This document shows positions 6,033 to 6,908 of a DNA stretch of 6,908 nucleotides, one piece after another; positions within the stretch are counted from its first letter, which is position 1; the number at the start of each line of letters is the position of its first letter. The position numbers and the translations under genes were made by a program. This stretch comes from Bacilli bacterium (lineage in GTDB: Bacteria; Bacillota_I; Bacilli_A; RF39; UBA660): the NCBI GenBank assembly GCA_022791215.1, contig JAAVYQ010000048.1, positions 1 through 6,908 on the forward strand, read 5' to 3'. The notes under the pieces are model-generated. The model had not been told where the DNA came from, did no database searches, and saw only the letters and a list, made by a program, of their open reading frames with translations.

Positions 6033-6290
6033 ACGAGGAGGAATTTAGTAGGTATTATAAAAAGAAAGGAGTAACCAAAAGAGAAGTAAATGTGAATAGC
6101 ACAAATGGAAATTATAAGAATACTAGAATATATGAAAGCGAAGTAATAATGAAAAGGTAACAAAATTAATTAATTGAAATAAAAAGTACCCTAGCGACTA
6201 GGGGAAACTGGCCTGTGCGTGGTGAAAGTCCAATAAAGCAGGAATGGTAAACTGTGAGGTTTACTGATTAGTGAATTATTACGAATGTTT
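6033..6290 (+). ncRNA. Putative structured RNA, perhaps a truncated group II intron domain I
   Basis: The plus strand is purine-rich, unlike the flanks, and lacks a convincing ORF. The 3' half has tight hairpins: CCCTAG-CGA-CTAGGG (6189-6203); CCTG (6212-6215) with CAGG (6239-6242 region) enclosing GTGGTGAAAGTCCA; and GGTAAAC with GTTTACT around a TGTGAG loop (about 6246-6267). GGTGAAAGTCC is reminiscent of the GGGTGAGAGTCCC-type segment in domain I of bacterial group II introns. GAAAGCGAAGTAATAATG upstream has a similar flavour. Against an intact intron, no domain V, no AY 3' end and no reverse transcriptase gene are visible. Alternatives are a HEARO/omega-type RNA, an orphan riboswitch-like element or a regulatory sRNA. 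Boundaries are approximate: the 5' end is from the promoter estimate and the 3' end is where structure stops. Class is inference only. Confidence 0.4.
6176..6203 (-). terminator. Possible terminator for the last gene
   Basis: Read on the minus strand, CCCTAG-TCG-CTAGGG (6203-6189) is followed by TAC and then TTTTTATTTC (6185-6176). It lies 107 bases downstream of the stop at 6310, with no nearer candidate. The same stem also belongs to the putative plus-strand RNA, so the two readings compete. Confidence 0.3.
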
Positions 6291-6309
6291 TAATTTGCTT
6301 TTGTCCTTG

Positions 6310-6888
6310 TTATTTTAATAGTCTTTTTCTTATGTTTTCTAAATTTTCCAAGTCTATCAAGTTCTCTATTTCTTCAAATCTACTGATGCCTTCTATTATG
6401 GAGTGTATTATTTCATATGCTTTTTCTTTTTCTAATCTAAAGTATTCTGGTAAGTTTGATTCTAGTGGATAATATTTTACATAGAATGTACTTTTGTTGT
6501 TGTCATGTTTTTGTCTAGTTATTTTGAATTTTTTCGCTTCTTTGTTAATTTCTAATTCTCTTTCGTCAATATGATCTTTACAGTCAATTCTTTCATCTAT
6601 TATTACCTTAGTGTCGTCAACCAATATAGCATAATTTTTGTTTTCTATTTTTATAATGTATATTTTCTTTTTCTTAATTATACTGTCTTTTGTTATTGAT
6701 CTAGTGTCAAATAACATATTATTTGATATTATTTCTTCTATTAGTTCAGAATTTGGTAATTTTGAAAATTCACAAACGTTTAAGTCTTTTAATAGTTCAA
6801 CTGTTGTATGTGTTTTATATTTTGTTATTTTTAATGTACTTTCTTTATTTCTAGCATTCTTTATTAAATTTTTTAGTAAACTTTTCAT
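6310..6888 (-). CDS. Hypothetical protein, 192 residues, no recognised family
   Basis: I do not recognise this protein. It is highly charged (Lys, Glu, Asn, Ile rich), with no signal peptide or membrane helix, so it is probably cytoplasmic. Residues 1-60 look helical. Residues about 70-140 look like a small beta domain (KKKIYIIKIENKNYAILVDDTKVIIDERID, then FKITRQK and STFYVKYYP). Residues 150-192 are helical and Glu/Leu rich (YEIIHSIIEGISRFEEIENLIDLENLENIRKRLLK), possibly a coiled coil for self-association. Two starts are possible, 6900 and 6888. I prefer ATG 6888-6886 because GGGGG (6898-6894) stands five bases upstream as a ribosome binding site. ATG 6900 has only GTAAAAAA before it in the visible sequence. 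Its promoter is outside the window. It sits next to the gene-free interval, which may be accessory DNA. Confidence 0.6.
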   Translation of the reverse strand: MKSLLKNLIKNARNKESTLKITKYKTHTTVELLKDLNVCEFSKLPNSELIEEIISNNMLFDTRSITKDSIIKKKKIYIIKIENKNYAILVDDTKVIIDERIDCKDHIDERELEINKEAKKFKITRQKHDNNKSTFYVKYYPLESNLPEYFRLEKEKAYEIIHSIIEGISRFEEIENLIDLENLENIRKRLLK

Positions 6889-6908
6889 ATATTCCCCCAT
6901 TTTTTTAC

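Larger units (their letters stand above)
5759..6309. other. Large gene-free interval between DUF3048 and the last gene
   Basis: I see no credible protein gene in these 551 bases on either strand. The left part (5820-5990) is AT-rich. It holds a small plus-strand hairpin with AAAGTTT (5835-5841) and AAACTTT (5846-5852) followed by a T-run, and an inverted repeat GGAAATTT (5937-5944) with AAATTTCC (5970-5977). The right part (about 5990-6290) is purine-rich on the plus strand and includes the putative structured RNA listed separately. The change in strand composition at about 5980 suggests a separate origin for the right part. Confidence 0.7.

Noticed and set aside
6017..6160. Plus-strand open frame of 48 codons starting at TTG, reading through DYEEEFSRYYKKKGVTKREV
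   Set aside because: The only starts are TTG or internal GTG/ATG codons with no Shine-Dalgarno at a proper distance, and the AGGAGG at 6036-6041 lies inside the frame. It overlaps the structured RNA candidate. It looks protein-like but could equally be a decayed gene end.
6176..6290. Riboswitch reading of the structured stretch: c-di-GMP-I from minus-strand CACGCACAGG, or cobalamin from GGTGAAAGTCC
   Set aside because: The c-di-GMP-I match lacks the GGCAAACC and GACGCAAAGCC segments. The cobalamin match lacks the later CCCGC-type core and does not lead into a gene on the same strand.

Overview
The window is AT-rich DNA with the standard genetic code: tryptophan is read from TGG and no TGA falls in frame. 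It has strong AGGAGG-type ribosome binding sites, and at least one gene appears to start at TTG. The gene set (diadenylate cyclase CdaA with its partner CdaR, a DUF3048/YerB-like protein, a DUF378 protein, a LolA-like lipoprotein with a DUF4367-like tail) points to a low-GC Bacillota. An uncultured gut Bacilli or Mollicutes-related lineage is my best guess. That placement is inference; no rRNA or marker phylogeny is available here.

Layout, left to right. Positions 1-3 hold only the start codon of a minus-strand gene that runs off the left edge. A possible 48-codon leader ORF and a good extended -10 promoter lie upstream of it. At 339-1322 (minus) is a two-domain lipoprotein with its own promoter and terminator. 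The only clear plus-strand gene, a 69-residue DUF378 membrane protein, is at 1430-1639. It converges on the cdaR end across a shared hairpin terminator. The minus-strand pair cdaA-cdaR occupies 3900-1698, overlaps by 23 bases and lacks the usual glmM third gene. Next come a membrane-anchored protein with a long Pro/Thr/Asn-rich tail (3991-4521) and a membrane-anchored DUF3048 protein (4685-5758). A gene-free 550-base gap follows. The last gene is an unrecognised hypothetical (6310-6888).

Most of the window is a housekeeping cell-envelope region. CdaA makes c-di-AMP at the membrane and CdaR is its extracytoplasmic regulator. The other products are secreted or membrane anchored, but nothing here shows that they act together. 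Each transcription unit seems to carry its own promoter and terminator.

The stretch that does not fit is about 5990-6290. Its plus strand turns purine-rich, unlike the T-rich plus strand elsewhere. It has a plausible plus-strand promoter, no convincing ORF, and a run of small hairpins containing a GGTGAAAGTCC motif. I read it as a structured RNA, possibly a truncated group II intron domain I, but I cannot prove the class.
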